Origin: Hypericum androsaemum
Lineage: Eukaryota; Streptophyta; Magnoliopsida; Malpighiales; Hypericaceae
Reading direction: 5' to 3'
Assembly (NCBI GenBank): GCA_963995505.1
Contig: OZ023192.1
Coordinates: forward strand, 14,491,001-14,555,000
Length of the DNA: 64,000 nt
Every line of letters starts with the position of its first letter. Within the stretch, counting starts at the first letter, position 1. Of this stretch, positions 1 through 12,830 are shown in pieces. The position numbers and the translations under genes are program-made. The notes under the pieces were generated by a model. The model saw nothing but the letters and a program-made list of their open reading frames with translations. It searched no databases and had not been told where the DNA came from.

Positions 1-354
1 TCATAAAAGTGAAGTGAATTTTAACCGAAGAATTATTTAAACAATAAATCTTTTGTCTTATAATTTCTAAATATATTCTTAATAACTCGAACTATAAGAA
101 GAACAGAGAAACGGTGTACCGTTTCAGCCTTTTCTTTTCACCGTCTTTTCTTTGGCCCCATAATCTAATAAATTTCCCAATCCTTCTGGCTCCTGCTAAT
201 CCGAATAATAGAATTAGTTTCTCACGCTACCCCAAATCCCTAGGCCCCCCCTCTCTACCTGTGCCCATCTCTTATAAGTGGTGACCCCTCCAATTCTCCA
301 AGGCAAAATTCATTCCCAGCGAAAAAAAATCCAATTTTTAGCTACCCTTCAAAG

Positions 355-896
355 GTAAACTACTATCTCTCTCCTACCCATTGCTGGTTTCTTCATGTAG
401 AGTTGTTTTCCCTGCTCTTTTTTGTTGATCGGTGTCTCCTGTTTTGTGGGTTGTGTTGGTGAATTGTGAAGCTTTAGGGATTTGGGTGATCTGTGATTTT
501 GGAGTTGGGCTAGGGTTTTCTCTTCTAGAGATGCAGGCCCCTTGGGTGGTGGTTCCCATGTGAAAGTTTAGCGCTTTATTGTATTGGGTGCTTCCTTTTT
601 GGGGAGAGAATTTTATGTTTCTGTTATTAAAGTTTGGATTTTGAACATGGGTTGATGGCTTGATCCAGCAGCTCTAAGCTGAACCTATCCCGCCTTTCGG
701 TTTTTACAACGTTTTGTGTCAATTGCTGTGTTTCTTTTGCCCATGGTTGGTGATTGAGTTGGCATTCTAGCGTGACTTCGGATTCGATGTGTTGGAGTGA
801 GGTCAGATGCGGGAATGTGTACTTGCTTGAACGGATTTGGTTGGTCGCTGTGGAAGATGATGATGATCTTCAGTTGTGTCTTGAATTTTCTTTCAG
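355..896 (+). other. VPS28: Probable 5'-UTR intron of VPS28
   Basis: A donor (AAAG then GTAAAC) at 355 and a good pyrimidine-rich acceptor ending in TTTCAG at 896 bracket a 542-bp T-rich stretch just upstream of the VPS28 start codon. Leader introns of this kind are common in plant housekeeping genes. An in-frame ATG at 754 would add 64 residues with no similarity to the family; it lies inside this intron, so it is not the start. Inferred from splice signals only; cDNA would settle it. Confidence 0.6.
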
Positions 897-945
897 GGAA
901 GAAGGTTTCTGCGCGTGTCCCGTCCTCTTCTCCAGTTACCCTGAA

Positions 946-1575
946 ATGGAGGTCAAGCTATGGAATGACAAGAGGGAGAGAGAGATGTATGAAAATTTTG
1001 CAGAACTTTATGCCATTATCAAAGCTACCGAGAAGCTTGAAAAAGCTTATGTTCGCGATATCATCCCCTCGTCCGAGTATGAAACTGAATGTCAAAAGCT
1101 CATTGCTCACTTCAAAACATTGGCTTCTACGCTGAAGGACATAGTACCTAGCATTGAGCGGTTTGCAGATACATACAAAATGGATTGTCCTGCTGCTATA
1201 AACCGCCTTGTTACCTCTGGCGTGCCTGCCACTGTAGAGCACCGAGCTGCTGCAGCTGCGTCTGCAACTACCTCAGCAACCAGTGTGGCAGAATGTGTGC
1301 AGAACTTCATCACAGCAATGGACTCTTTGAAACTGAATATGTTAGCCAAGGATCAGGTCCACCCGGTGCTCAGTTACCTCTTAACTTCTCTTAACAAGTT
1401 GAGCATCCTACCACCAGATTTTGAAGGGAAGACGAAGACGAGAGAGTGGATCTCCAGGTTGGATAAGATGGGTGCTGCAGACGAGTTGACAGAACAGCAG
1501 GCAAGGCAACTTCTCTTTGATCTTGAGTCGTCATACAACTCATTTATGGCAGCTTTGCCAAATGCTGGCACTTGA
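946..1575 (+). CDS. VPS28: VPS28, ESCRT-I subunit
   Basis: Encodes a 209-residue VPS28, a core subunit of the ESCRT-I complex. With VPS23/ELCH and VPS37 it sorts ubiquitinated membrane cargo into multivesicular endosomes in the cytosol-endosome pathway. The start at 946 gives MEVKLWNDKREREMYENF, the conserved start of plant VPS28, and the usual plant length of about 209 residues. Residues 1-120 form the N-terminal helical part that packs into the ESCRT-I headpiece. Residues from about 130, including KLSILPPDFEGK and ending NSFMAALPNAGT, form the C-terminal four-helix domain that contacts ESCRT-II. The coding region is a single uninterrupted exon, preceded by a likely leader intron. The upstream extension of the open frame to 754 is intronic. 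There is no sign of damage. Family assignment is very secure; promoter details were not resolved beyond a TATA-like CTTATAAG near 270. Confidence 0.95.
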   Translation: MEVKLWNDKREREMYENFAELYAIIKATEKLEKAYVRDIIPSSEYETECQKLIAHFKTLASTLKDIVPSIERFADTYKMDCPAAINRLVTSGVPATVEHRAAAAASATTSATSVAECVQNFITAMDSLKLNMLAKDQVHPVLSYLLTSLNKLSILPPDFEGKTKTREWISRLDKMGAADELTEQQARQLLFDLESSYNSFMAALPNAGT

Positions 1576-3149
1576 TTACTTAATATGGATAAGATTGTAA
1601 ATTCGTGAACTATTGGTTTGAGCTTGGATTGATTAGTAAATACGTCACATCTGTGGCGAAACTGTTGGTGATAAACCTGGTTGATGTTTGGAGGATCACA
1701 ATCTTTGTAACAGCTCATTCATTTTGGACATGGCAGCTAACCCAATGATGGATCGTTAACCTCAGTTCTATGAGGAATATCTGTTGTTTCTTTTAAAAGC
1801 ATGTGTATAATACTCCACAATTGCATGAGTGATCTATAGTTCTATACGCATTCATTTGTAGTTTTCAGTTTTGTGGTCTGCTCGCTTAAAACAAGTGGCT
1901 CCGAGTATTTTGGCTCTTCGCATTTGTTGGAAATCTATGCGACGTTGCCAGTGCGCCGGAACCATCTCTTGCTTCATTTAATCCTGCAGATAACTTTGTT
2001 GCACTGCCTAGATGATGCATATTCATATTTGATCATGCACCTTGGCCGAGATCGCACGTCGAGCCCTGATAGAATTTGGTTTTCAACAGAAGTGGTAATT
2101 TCTGGTTTCTATAGTCTGCACAGATACCTTGTTTTGATTTTGCTGAGATGAGATTGTCTAGCTACTGCTAGCTCAAGGTTGTTTCTCATGAAGTTGCTCC
2201 TGCAGCTTGTGGGCATTTACCATCTTGTTTTTTTACAAATTATTTTTCTTCTTCTATAACGTAGGAGCCAACTAGAAGGTGATCACTTAATAAATATTTG
2301 TCAGAAAAATTTTGTCATCAGAATCTAATGTAGCCGCTAGAGTTGCGTCCCACAGATGATGAGCTTTTAACCAATGACGATAGGTCTTGTTAAATAAAAG
2401 CTCTACATTTTGAGTTCGAAATTTAGCCCTTTATTTTATATGTTTATTGATTAAGTTGTTGTTCCATGTCGACTAAATAGAACGAGGTGGTATAACCAAA
2501 ATAATCTTGTAATGGAAACCATCTAGTAGATGATACATATAACTAGTGAGACGCGGGAGTAGCTTGTGTTCAAAAAAGGCTATATTACATAAAACGGGAG
2601 CAATCAAGAACAAAGGAGATAAAGAAATTCCAGAAACTATGATGATTAGTACAAAATCCCAAAATAACAAGAGTAGCAGTTGCAGAATAAAGAATTTCCC
2701 TGCATCCAGAAAATAAAATTATGTCACCAAAATTTCAGGATATAATAAAATTGAATCCTTGTTCATAAGTTAATAAGAAATTTGATGGCATAATATAAGG
2801 ATTCCAATGTCAACTACCAGTTCAAGCTCTGTGCCTGTTGTGCAAGAATTTGTTACACAAGGGACAGGTACCTCTGATGAACTAAATTGTGTCAACAGCC
2901 TCATTCTTGGACGCCAAGGACTCCCCTTATATTGTTGTTGTTGTCGTCGTCCTCTCTTGCGGCGAGCCACCTCCATAACTGTCGTAGAGTTGAGGTCTCT
3001 ATACCCCCTTCCGGGCAAAAAGGCGAGGCCGAGAGAATGGACATCTTCGGCGCGTGATCGACGTTCTTCAAGTCTGCTTTACAATCTAACAAAATTTCCT
3101 TATGAAAAGCCAGTTAAAAGAAAGAAAAAGAAGGTCCCTTCTCATCTTC
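1576..3149. other. Convergent intergenic region, VPS28 to syntaxin
   Basis: Holds the 3'-UTRs of VPS28 (+) and the syntaxin gene (-), which converge here. Short open frames on both strands (for example 2,770-3,092 on the minus strand) show no recognisable family, contain low-complexity runs such as poly-Gln/poly-Asn, and lack splice support. I see no additional gene. Confidence 0.5.
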
Positions 3150-4067
3150 TTATATGTGAAGTGAAGTTACAATTATGGGGTATAAGAGTGGGAACAATAT
3201 GATGATCACAAACACAATGCAGGCCAGAACCGCATAGCACATCCACTTCCGGCTGTTCTTTTGGTATTCCCTGGCATCCGAAAGCTGCTCGGTCCCACGT
3301 CGGACGAATGAGCTTGCGTGCGCCACGTGGCTCTCGATGTCGTTGAGCTGGTGACCTTGAGCCTCCACGAGGGCAGCCATATCCAAGAAAACCTGATGTA
3401 GTTCTATCAAGTTTTTCTCGATCTCCTTCACCGCGTCGTGTCTCTCCTGCATCTCTGATATTGTGTCAAGAATCTGACCCCTACCCTGTTCCTGGATTGC
3501 TTTTTGCAAGAAACTTTCGCTCTCCCCGCTCGATATTAGATTCTCGATAGTTTCCTCGCTTGCTTTCTCTCCTGTGATTGTGAAGTACCTACGTTCCACG
3601 GCTTCCTTGTACTCAGCATTCATCCGAGCCCTCAAGTCCTGGAAGCTATCCATAAGATCCTTCAGCTTCTTTCCTAACCCGCTAACCACAGACGTCCTGG
3701 TTCTATCGGTGGACGAGCCTGGACCGCACCCTGGAACCTTCCGATGAGCTGCATTCGAACGCTCTAAGGCCTCAAGCTTCGCCTTGATCATCTTCACCCG
3801 CTTCAGGACTTGTGAAACATCCGAGTCCATCCGCGCACGAACGCTCTTCATGGTATTGGCATTGTGGACGGTTTTGCTCTCCTCATTAGCATCTTGCAAG
3901 CACTTGTAAAGATTCTCGACGGTCTTCATGTCCTCCTTGACATTCTCGACGTCTTCGAAGAACTTGTCGAGATTCGCAGTCTCTTGCCCCGCCTCGAGGT
4001 CATCCAGCTGCACCTGCTGCTTGAGGTCCGTGTACCGCTTGAACGAACTCGAGAAGAGGTCATTCAT
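3150..4067 (-). CDS. SYP124: SYP12-type Qa-SNARE (SYP124-like syntaxin)
   Basis: Encodes a 305-residue plasma-membrane Qa-SNARE that drives fusion of secretory vesicles; in Arabidopsis the closest relatives SYP124/SYP125 act in pollen-tube tip growth. The start [18 protein letters not shown] and the [23 protein letters not shown] block are the SYP12 N-terminus. Residues about 30-160 form the Habc three-helix regulatory bundle. The SNARE helix lies at about 200-265, with the central glutamine in the [12 protein letters not shown] segment. A 20-plus residue hydrophobic tail anchor follows at about 277-300. The [20 protein letters not shown] linker is typical of the group. The coding region is a single exon with no break. 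SYP124 versus SYP125 or SYP123 cannot be decided without a tree. The upstream region lies in the 4.07-5.07 kb gap shared with the VAL1 3' end. Confidence 0.9.
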   Translation of the reverse strand: MNDLFSSSFKRYTDLKQQVQLDDLEAGQETANLDKFFEDVENVKEDMKTVENLYKCLQDANEESKTVHNANTMKSVRARMDSDVSQVLKRVKMIKAKLEALERSNAAHRKVPGCGPGSSTDRTRTSVVSGLGKKLKDLMDSFQDLRARMNAEYKEAVERRYFTITGEKASEETIENLISSGESESFLQKAIQEQGRGQILDTISEMQERHDAVKEIEKNLIELHQVFLDMAALVEAQGHQLNDIESHVAHASSFVRRGTEQLSDAREYQKNSRKWMCYAVLACIVFVIIILFPLLYPIIVTSLHI

Positions 4068-5070
4068 CTTGGCAATGCGATCGGTACGACGTCGTACTCG
4101 GAGATCGGGGGACTCAATTCAAATTCTATGGAGAATTTGGTGATGGGGGGTTTTGGTCATCTTCCTCTTCAAGGTCCTGAAGGAGGAAGAGAGGAGAGGT
4201 CAATGCAAAAAGTTGACACCAAAATTTGAATTGAAGATAAAGTTGCACCTTATCTTGGTATTGTAACTAAGTAGAGGAGATGCCTAAGATTAGAGGCTTT
4301 CTAAAGTAGGAAATGCAAAATTAAACATTTGTCTGAAATTTAGTAAGTTGTTTTCCTTTTTCTGTTGTTGACTTAGTCTTTCTCTTTTCCTTTTTCTCCC
4401 AACCACCAAGTTTATTGCTTTCCTCTTTAAGCATGCTCATAATGGAGATCCTATAAGTAGATTGTAACAAATCAACTTTGGATAACGAATTACACGAAAT
4501 ATTGAAATTTTAACAAACCTGACATGGAGCTTGCACGACTATATGCTATATTACAATACAACAATAACAACAACAACAAATGTTTGAATTTTATAAATGA
4601 AGCAACACGTATTTAGAAAGTCGTTCCATGTCGATAATGTAAATATCTCGGCAATTAAGTTAATATTTCAAGATATTTACTCATCAATCTTCTTGAAAAT
4701 TTGTAAATCTTCTAAACTGGGAGTTTTTTCAATTTCCATCTGCATCAAATGATCTCGATCCGATCTTTATTGAAATTTTGGAAGCACCGACCTGACGAAG
4801 GTATTTACGTTTCATGGATGTGATGGTGTACCACTGAAGATATCAGTTGGATTTTTTTCTGTTTTTCATTTTAAGATTTTGGTTTTCCTTTCCAATTAAT
4901 GATAATTTTTATCAAGGCCTACGTAATGTAATTTAAAAGGTCGTATAAAATCACGAAATCCGCTGATGCCATTCAATGAGATACCAATCTACATTTGGCC
5001 TGCACTAGAATATTACATCAATCAAGGATTTCGGTGAACCTAGGGAGTTGCTTGATTGCCCCACCGGAAT
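4068..5070. other. Intergenic region between syntaxin start and VAL1 stop
   Basis: About 1 kb of AT-rich DNA containing the syntaxin promoter and leader (minus strand) and the 3' end of the VAL1-like gene. A short ACA-rich microsatellite-like run lies near 4,555-4,580. No coding potential that I can support. Confidence 0.5.
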
Positions 5071-8000
5071 CTATCCGGCTTCCGGTGCACATGTCGAAGA
5101 TATCAACGAGAATTCTTTGGAATTACCATCTCCGGCATCGTTGTGACCGCTACTGAATCCGAAGCTGGTATGGAGGGTGCCACTGGTTTCCATGCCAGCG
5201 AAAGGCTTCCGGGTATCGTTACCATCCATGCTCGACAGCGCTGGTTGCTTTACGCAGCTCTCAGACGCGCCTTCGGGATTCTTAGGCACGCTTCCGTTGT
5301 TGGAATCTGGTGATGATGAGTCCTCTGGCTGGATATTCAGATCGATTTGGCCTTTAAAAGGTGATGTTGAGGACTTAGATCTATTGAGATCATCATCAGA
5401 ACATTCGATGACAACCACCGTCTTCTTTGGAGTTTCTTTCTCGGTATAACTAGATGGCAACGGTTCGTCGTCCTCGACAAACTTCTTGGAATGGCCTTGT
5501 GGATTTTGCTCATCTTCTGCTTCTTTATCCGATTGCTTTTTCTGACGCTTCATCTTTAAGGTCTTGAAGCGGCGCTTCACCGTCTGACAGACGTTGCAAA
5601 TGCACGACGGCTTGTGTCTTGGGCCCTTCCCACTTGGCGGTTGAATGCACACTATACAAGAGCACCCTGGCCTGTGTCTGGGGTGTCTTGTGGTGGTTTG
5701 AGAAAAAGCTGAAAATGCCTCACCTTCCCCTAATATAGCTAGATCGGCAAGGGTGTCAAGTCCCTCCAAAGCATCCATATTATTGACCTCCGATTTCGGA
5801 GCCTTCAATTTATTGGAAGCAACCACTGCAATCAACCATTATACTGTTCATCAACTCAAAATTTGATAGAGAAGTTACCCATCAACCATTATAATCACCC
5901 ACTAGCCATGAAACAACTGAGCATATGAACAGGAACATAGAATAATTAATTGGTCCAAGTAATTCATACCCGAGTTACAAGGCGGTACCAGATCTTCCAG
6001 TTGCTCGGCGGTCAACTCTTGAGCAGCTGAACATGATGATCTGGGTCAGGACACTCAAAAAAGTTAGCCAAAATTACCGAACCTTCAAAGATACTGCAAT
6101 AAGGTGCTCGGTTTTTGTATTAACAGTGAATAGCTCAGCTCAGTTCACAAGGAGTTCCAATCGGCCGAAAAAGTTGACTTTTAATTCTCCATCACTGAAT
6201 GCAGAAGTGATCCTCACAAATGCTAAATGCTACACACCAGATGGAATTGATAGAAAATGATTGCCTCTCATGTCCACCGTTCATGTCTCCTAATGAGTGA
6301 ATTGGATTTACGTAAATCAAACTGAAAGCTAACTAGCTACTTGATAGATCCTCGTAGTATGATCAGGAATACAACTATAACAAACTTGAGTCCGAGAAGA
6401 ATCACATGAATGGTGTACCTTTCTGGATCCCATGAATTATTAGAACACGTCCACTTGGAGGGAAGAAGAGCACTGGCAGGCAGCTTCCGCCACTTGCAAC
6501 AATTCTCACATTGAGCCCATTGGATTTTGTGGCTGATAAAGAATGTGTCATCAGAATTCATTTAGCGCAATGAAAACAAAACGCCATGATAGCTTCTGAC
6601 TGGGAAAAAAAGACCATGAGAACTTTTTATCTCAAACTGAGGAGTTTTAAATACTTCAATTAAAAAGAGGAACATAGAAACCTTCCATAATTCAAGAGAA
6701 TAAAAAAAATCTTCAGTTGATTGTTTTAATAAATGCACATCACTCGGCGAAAAAAAAACCATACATGCACATCTAAGACTAGGTAACAGAAGAGACATTT
6801 AACATGAGCAAAACTAGCATCAACCAGCTAGTAATAAAAACGTTAACTTGTTAACAACAAGTATACAACCGCATCATCTGTGAAAACACCAATGTGAAAA
6901 AGGTCCAAGATGAAGTAACCTAGCAAAAAATGATGCACCGAAGAAAGATATCTCAAAATCCAGTTTCAACAGATTATACGAGTATCTAAAAAATAGGGAA
7001 AATCATGTCTTTCCAATCAAGCTTGAAAATCGACGAAGGTGATTACCCCATGTTATCAGTAGCAAATATTGTTGGTTTGCCAAGTACAGGTGCGTCCTGA
7101 TAAATACACAGATTAGTTAGTTCATTTATCTCAGTAAAACAAAATGCCAAGGAGGACTAAAAAAATACAGGGTGCTAGGGAGGACACTCCAGTTAGTGCT
7201 TTTTAACTCCTAGAAGGTTATTGTCTGTGAATGCAAGCTAGACCTAGCCAATTATCAGTGTGATACAGAAGGATAAAAGAAGACCGGAGAGGTCTATAAA
7301 AGTAGACTTTTTCAAACTTCCTACATTTTGGAGAGAACCCATGGGGTTGGACATGCTCAAAATTTAATCTTCTATGTGTCCAACCCACAGCTCAGAATAT
7401 GCATTGTGAGACAACTTGAACTGGACACAACTGCTCAGCAAATAATGTTGGCTTGCTGCAAATACTAGAAAAGAATCTAACCTCATATTCCTCAAACTCA
7501 TATCCGTCAATCACTACTATGCTGGGGAGATGATCAGGAGGAGGTCGAAGTAGTCCTTGTGCTTCTTCCCAGGTTAGCTTCAACTCCATCAAGTCATCAT
7601 TATCCATCTTTAAACGCTTACTCTTTGAACTCAATGTGCTACTTTTCCTCTTTTTGGCTGGGGATTTGGATTCAAAATCTTTAGCAATATATCCCGACTT
7701 GTCAACTTTTGACCAAGGAGTGGGCTCAGCTGAATCGGTCTGATTCAATAACATTTTGTTATTCTAAGTTTATTCTGAATCAAAACAATAACTTCAGACA
7801 AGAATATGCTTTCAGATACTAACATCACCAGTTGTCATTGCCATATTTCCAGCCTTGTTTGATTCATTGTCCTGTAAAGTGGGCATCAGAACACAATAAC
7901 TCATTAATTTCTTGCAATATATTCTTTAGAAACCCAAGTAGATAATACACTGCAAAACCAAACCCAAAAAAAAGAAGAGCACTTCAGGCCAAGTGAACCA

Positions 8001-11000
8001 AAAAGGACCCTTGCCTCATATTTAAAATCAAATATCCTGATGGTTAAGTTAAAAGATTATGTTAATGCGAAGGATAAATTTATCCCTTGCCTCATATTTA
8101 AAATCAAATATCCTGATGGTTAAGTTAAAAGATTATGTTAATGCGAAGGATAAATTTATCTTTCCATAGTATTAGATAGCAACAATTCCCCAACACTAAT
8201 AATATTACCTCTTTGCAGTAGGCTTCGCCTTTACTTATTACACATTAGGATATCATGCACAACGTGATAATAAATAAGCAGTTGGCATTTTCAGGAGCTT
8301 ATACCTGATCAGCTGGAGGTGTTCCAGAAGCTTTTCTGTATCCCATAACCAGTTTCCCTTCTGGCTCCAGCCGGCTAAAAGTAACTGGAAAATGCATGAT
8401 TACTTTCTTATCGCCAAAATCAAGCTTTATAAAACACTAGTGTTAAGAACTTTGCAATTCACAGATCATGGGAAAAAACATAGAGAATGGATTTGAAGCA
8501 TGAAAATATCACAATTAATTGTTACCTATATCACCAGCTTGCAATTGCATATTCTGTATGCAAGGAGTAACACCTTCAAGAACATACATTCTGCTATTGT
8601 TGTTTGGCCAGAAGCGGAACTGGAATACCCATTCTTTTCCTTTTGCATCCTGGACCTTGAGAGGCAAGCCTTCAGGCTGAGAAATTGTAGGAAAGTAAGC
8701 CTGCCCAAAGGTGATTGCATTTCAGCACCGCGTCATAACAAATTATCTAAGTTACCAAAAAAGGTTAGTTTATATGCAAGTTGCAAAAATTACATGTTTG
8801 TAACTAGGATGCAAAAATTACCACAGTACGGATATACAAGATTTTGTCACTCCACACTAGGAAGCACACAAGCTCATAGCTGCCTTTGTCGTAATCAATC
8901 AAGTATTAGCAACTACGACATGCTAGATTAACATCAAGAATTTTTTGAGGATGCCCCACTCCCTACTGAATCAGCAACACGTAAAATGCTCTTCTGTTCA
9001 TACAGCAAGCCTAGAGCTATGCAGTAGCATACTTAAAAGTCTACTTTCAAATAGTAAGTTTCCAAGACAACTCCTAGCATACTTTTGAGTCACTTAAAAA
9101 AGGAAGTTTCTGAGGCAAATCCTTGGGCTGTTTCCTGGAGGACCCACAAGCATGAAAAGTATATACGCGCATCTCATTGCCGCAAAACATAAAAGCACAT
9201 TGTGAATCTTTAACAACAGCAAAATGTAATGCTTGTTTGTAACTCTTGTCTAAGAATCCTCTGCCCCTTCAACATTTGCGCAAGCAAATGGTTGTTCAAA
9301 ATTTTGGTTAGAAGTCAATTCAAAGAACCAAAAGTGAATTTCTTCAAACGTTACATCCCACGAACTATATCTAGCATAAGAGTATCTCGATGCGTGTCAC
9401 ACAAAAAGATAAAGAGTAGTAATATCAACTAACCTCAGCACATTTTTTTGGCAATACTAAACGTCCTATTCGCCCTGCATCACTAGCACTCAACATTTTC
9501 TCAAACAATGGAGTAATTGCAGAATTTGAACTGAAATGTGGTCAAGGTTGCAGAGATTAAAATTGCAGGTATCAAGTATGAGAGACTTCATAGAAAAGTC
9601 ACATAAAGACATCATAATCCAAATATCCAAATAATAAGAATAAATATGCAAAGGATACTTTCCAGATATCTGCTGGAGCTCTTCGTCAGTAAGCCTCGGC
9701 CAATACCGAGGAAGCAGCTGCCCTTTTCCACGTGTATCTACTCGGGGCCTTGCATTGCGAAGTTGAATATCCACTGATGAATCAATTCCATTGTGAAGAT
9801 TTCCAGGAAATTGCCTTGTTAGAGAAGATGAAGGGATCGACTGAAGAGAAGTTCCGGAGGGGCTGATTCTGTTTGTCTCATTCAGAGACACAGCACCCAT
9901 GTCAAAATGTGGAGAAGGGTCATCTTTTGTGGCATATGAATATCTTGCTATATTTATACCTAGGCTAGATCGTTCGTCACAATCGGCTCCTGAAGAGGTT
10001 GACCATGTGAGACATCGGAATGAACAAAATTATTTTTTTAAATGCTGGTCACATCACATAAATACAGGTCAAGAAATATCACCTGCCACTCCATTCCCTA
10101 ATGTATCATGTGCGCCAATCTTCAGGTTACCATTCATTAATCTTTCAGAGGAGTTCTCATTTTTTTCTTTACCCAGGGAATTGGCAGATGATCTTACACT
10201 GGCTAATGCCATGTCCACCTCATGCATCATTCGTGGATGCATCTCAGGACTAATTGAAGAGTTAAACAGGCTGGGTGCTTGACGCCATGGAACAGGTCCT
10301 GATCCCGATAACTGGTTCCAACTTTTGCCAGAAAGATCTTTAAATCTCTCAGTCATAGACGTGTGATAAAACACAGTATGTGGCCATCCATTACTTGATA
10401 TCTGAAATTCAGGTAACATGCATGGTTTCAATTTATCGGGCCAAGAAGTAGGCATGATTACATTTGGTTTCCCGTATTGCCTACTCGTGGATTGACATAT
10501 GAATTAATTTCTTTCAGTGACTAGGTTCAGAGAATCACAACTTTCTGTGACAAGTCAGGTAAACTAATATCAACGCAAAAAATCAATTCTTCAGAAAAAG
10601 AATGTCATTATTCACCAAACTAAAGCAATTAGTTTATCTATTTTCACCACATACAGGATTAATATCGATGATAAAAATTGAAAAAATCGGAAGAGTGAGG
10701 TTCATCCTCACCGGAAGAAGATTTTTCCTTGCACATGGCATGCACTCAATCCCTCCAGCATCTAACGGAGTGAACATGTGCATTGAAACTATGCATCCAC
10801 AGTGCACTCGCTGCAGATACAGCATCACATACCACATAAGTAGCAAACAAGAAAAAGATCACCAACAATTTTATAAGCTATCCCAAAAAACCTTTCCACA
10901 AGATAAAACACAAGTCAGTTGAATTTACCTTTCCACAAGATTCACAGTTCCTCCAACCACTGGCCTTCGGATGGAACATCACACAGAACCTCTCCTCCTC

Positions 11001-12048
11001 ATAAGCCGAACTAAAGTAAAAAACAGAAGAACTCCGTCACCTCCGAGGAAACCCGCGAGCAAATCCGGAATAACATAACTGCTCAGGAGGCTCTCTCTAC
11101 TGAATTTGCAGAAGCAGAAAAGCTATAACCAAAGTCAAAGAGTTCACTAAACCCAACCAAAATCGTTTTAACAAAACCATACCCCAAAAACAGGAACCAA
11201 GACTTAAAATTACCACATTAACTCCGTTTTCTCCTGGCATCACATAATAAAAACAATTACTGAAGAGATAAGAATACAAAAACTTTATAAAAAATTACGC
11301 ACAACCCGAGCTCACTAAACTACACACAAAAAAAAGGTACTAAAATGGAAGGATACTAATTAACTGCAACTTGCATTACCCGAAAACCACAAAATTGCAG
11401 CCTTTAAATCACTAAACAGTACACAAACTAACACCTCTAACCAAGGAGAGTTGGTTCAAGTGATATGGGACTCGGATCCACACAAGGTTTCGAGTTCAAG
11501 CCTCACAAACATTAAAAAACCTCATTACGCCCTAAATAGAATCCGACACTGTGTGACTCCGGATACCAGGGATTGTTTTTTAAAAAACTAACAGCACTAA
11601 AACTAACATCAACAAGAACAAGTAAGCAACCGCAAATATATTCTTTATGGCAAGCAACCGCAATTTCTGTACAAAAACAAGCAAGCAACCGCAAATATCA
11701 ACACGTGTAAAAGGGAGGGAAATTATTTTCAAAAAAAAGGAAATAGGATCAGCCATTGACAAGAGATTATCCCTGGCCACGCGCCGGAGTGGAGCTCGTC
11801 CTCTCGATTTTAATATTAATATTTCGTCTCGGATTAAGAAAATAGAAAAAGAAAAGGAAAGGAAGCAGTCAACGAAGGGTTGAAAAGGTGTTGACTCACG
11901 CGCATCGGTCGCAGAGGTCAGCGAACTCGCCGGAGCGGAGCCGCCATCCCTTCCTCGATTTCGCCTCCCCGCCGCACTCCGGGTTCAGGCATTTCCTCCC
12001 CGTCGCCGGAGCTCCACCAGCGGCGCCTCCACCGCCGCCGCCGGACAT
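5071..12048 (-). CDS. VAL1: HSI2/VAL1-type B3-CW transcriptional repressor (14 exons)
   Basis: Exons, 5' to 3': 12048-11900, 11010-10929, 10810-10712, 10401-10083, 9989-9659, 9530-9434, 8700-8526, 8384-8305, 7871-7824, 7739-7482, 7096-7047, 6532-6419, 6040-5970, 5825-5071. They join in frame to 875 residues; VAL1/VAL2 of Arabidopsis are about 780-790. These nuclear repressors bind RY motifs and recruit Polycomb to seed-maturation genes and FLC. Visible parts: a Cys/His-rich N-terminal finger (about 19-105; [14 protein letters not shown] equivalents); the B3 domain at about 335-436 ([40 protein letters not shown]); a CW finger at about 563-601 ([20 protein letters not shown]); the [14 protein letters not shown] cysteine motif at about 668-721; and the EAR motif IDLNIQP at about 785-791. 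The acceptor of exon 4 is the least certain: an upstream AG would break frame. Confidence 0.92.
8008..8159. repeat. 76-bp tandem duplication in a VAL1 intron
   Basis: Two adjacent copies, 76 bp apart, beginning CCCTTGCCTCATATTT, appear identical by eye. They lie in the intron between the exons ending at 8305 and starting at 7871, so the coding sequence is unaffected. This looks like a recent slippage or repair duplication. Confidence 0.85.
11440..11580. mobile_element. Possible SINE-like segment in VAL1 intron 1
   Basis: A stretch resembling a split pol III promoter: GGAGAGTTGGTTCAAGTG as an A-box-like part and GGTTTCGAGTTCAAGCC as a near B box. It sits in the first intron of the VAL1-like gene. 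There is no clear 3' tail or target duplication, so this is tentative. It could also be a tRNA-derived fragment. Confidence 0.25.
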
Positions 12049-12659
12049 GGAGGAAGAATCCTACCTATTTGTAATTCCCTCAACAACGCGATTCAACTCC
12101 TCGAGCGACAAGGAAGAGAGAGAGAGGGAGAGTTTTTATTTATTTATTTTACTTCACTGTTTAACTAGGGAGCGGTTAATTTGAGGTTGCGATTTGAGCT
12201 AATTAACCGCGGGTTCGGGTCGAGGGTGGGGGGTTTTGAGTTGAAAGAGAGGGGATGGGATTTGCCAGATGGGTAAAATAGTCGGGTAAACAAGGGAATT
12301 TGATACGTCTCCTACCTATATTGGTGGGAGGGGGCGCGTGTACGTCGAATATTTTACCGGCTCCTGTAAATAAATACGTGTTGTCTCATTATTTGAATTT
12401 TATATTCTCCAAAAATATTTGAATCTTATAAGTTTCTTATCGTTTGAAAGAAAAGTAGAAACTAAATTCCTTATAATTTGGACAAAAGCTTTTACTATTA
12501 CCAATTTTTTTTAGAAGGTTATTATTATTTTATTACTTGGACCTAATGTTAGGTGTGCTTTGTTTTTTTCACACCCGGGGTCCTCGTTTTTATTTCCCTC
12601 TCGTTTCTCTCCTTCATGGGGCTTATTGGTGGTGGATGCTTATATTAAATTTTGACAAT

Positions 12660-12830
12660 ATTTATTTTTTTTAGGGTAAAAACATTCATACTTTCATTGA
12701 TCATAATAAAAAATCAGCCAACATCCAGTTACAAGATCATAACAATAATAAAATTAAGGGAAGAATTCTCCCATATTTGAAAAAAAACTGAAATAGGAAA
12801 AGAGTATTGAGTAATAACAGTACTAGAGCT
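12660..12830 (-). mobile_element. Possible LINE 3'-tail remnant
   Basis: On the minus strand the segment reads as a 3'-UTR-like sequence with ATCAATGAAAGTATGAATG leading into CCCTAAAAAAAA, the style of plant L1 tails (compare the better supported insertion at 45.0 kb). No coding part remains. Tentative. Confidence 0.3.

Noticed and set aside
754..945. N-terminal 64-residue extension of VPS28
   Set aside because: It lies within the predicted leader intron, has no family similarity, and the ATG at 946 gives the canonical N-terminus.
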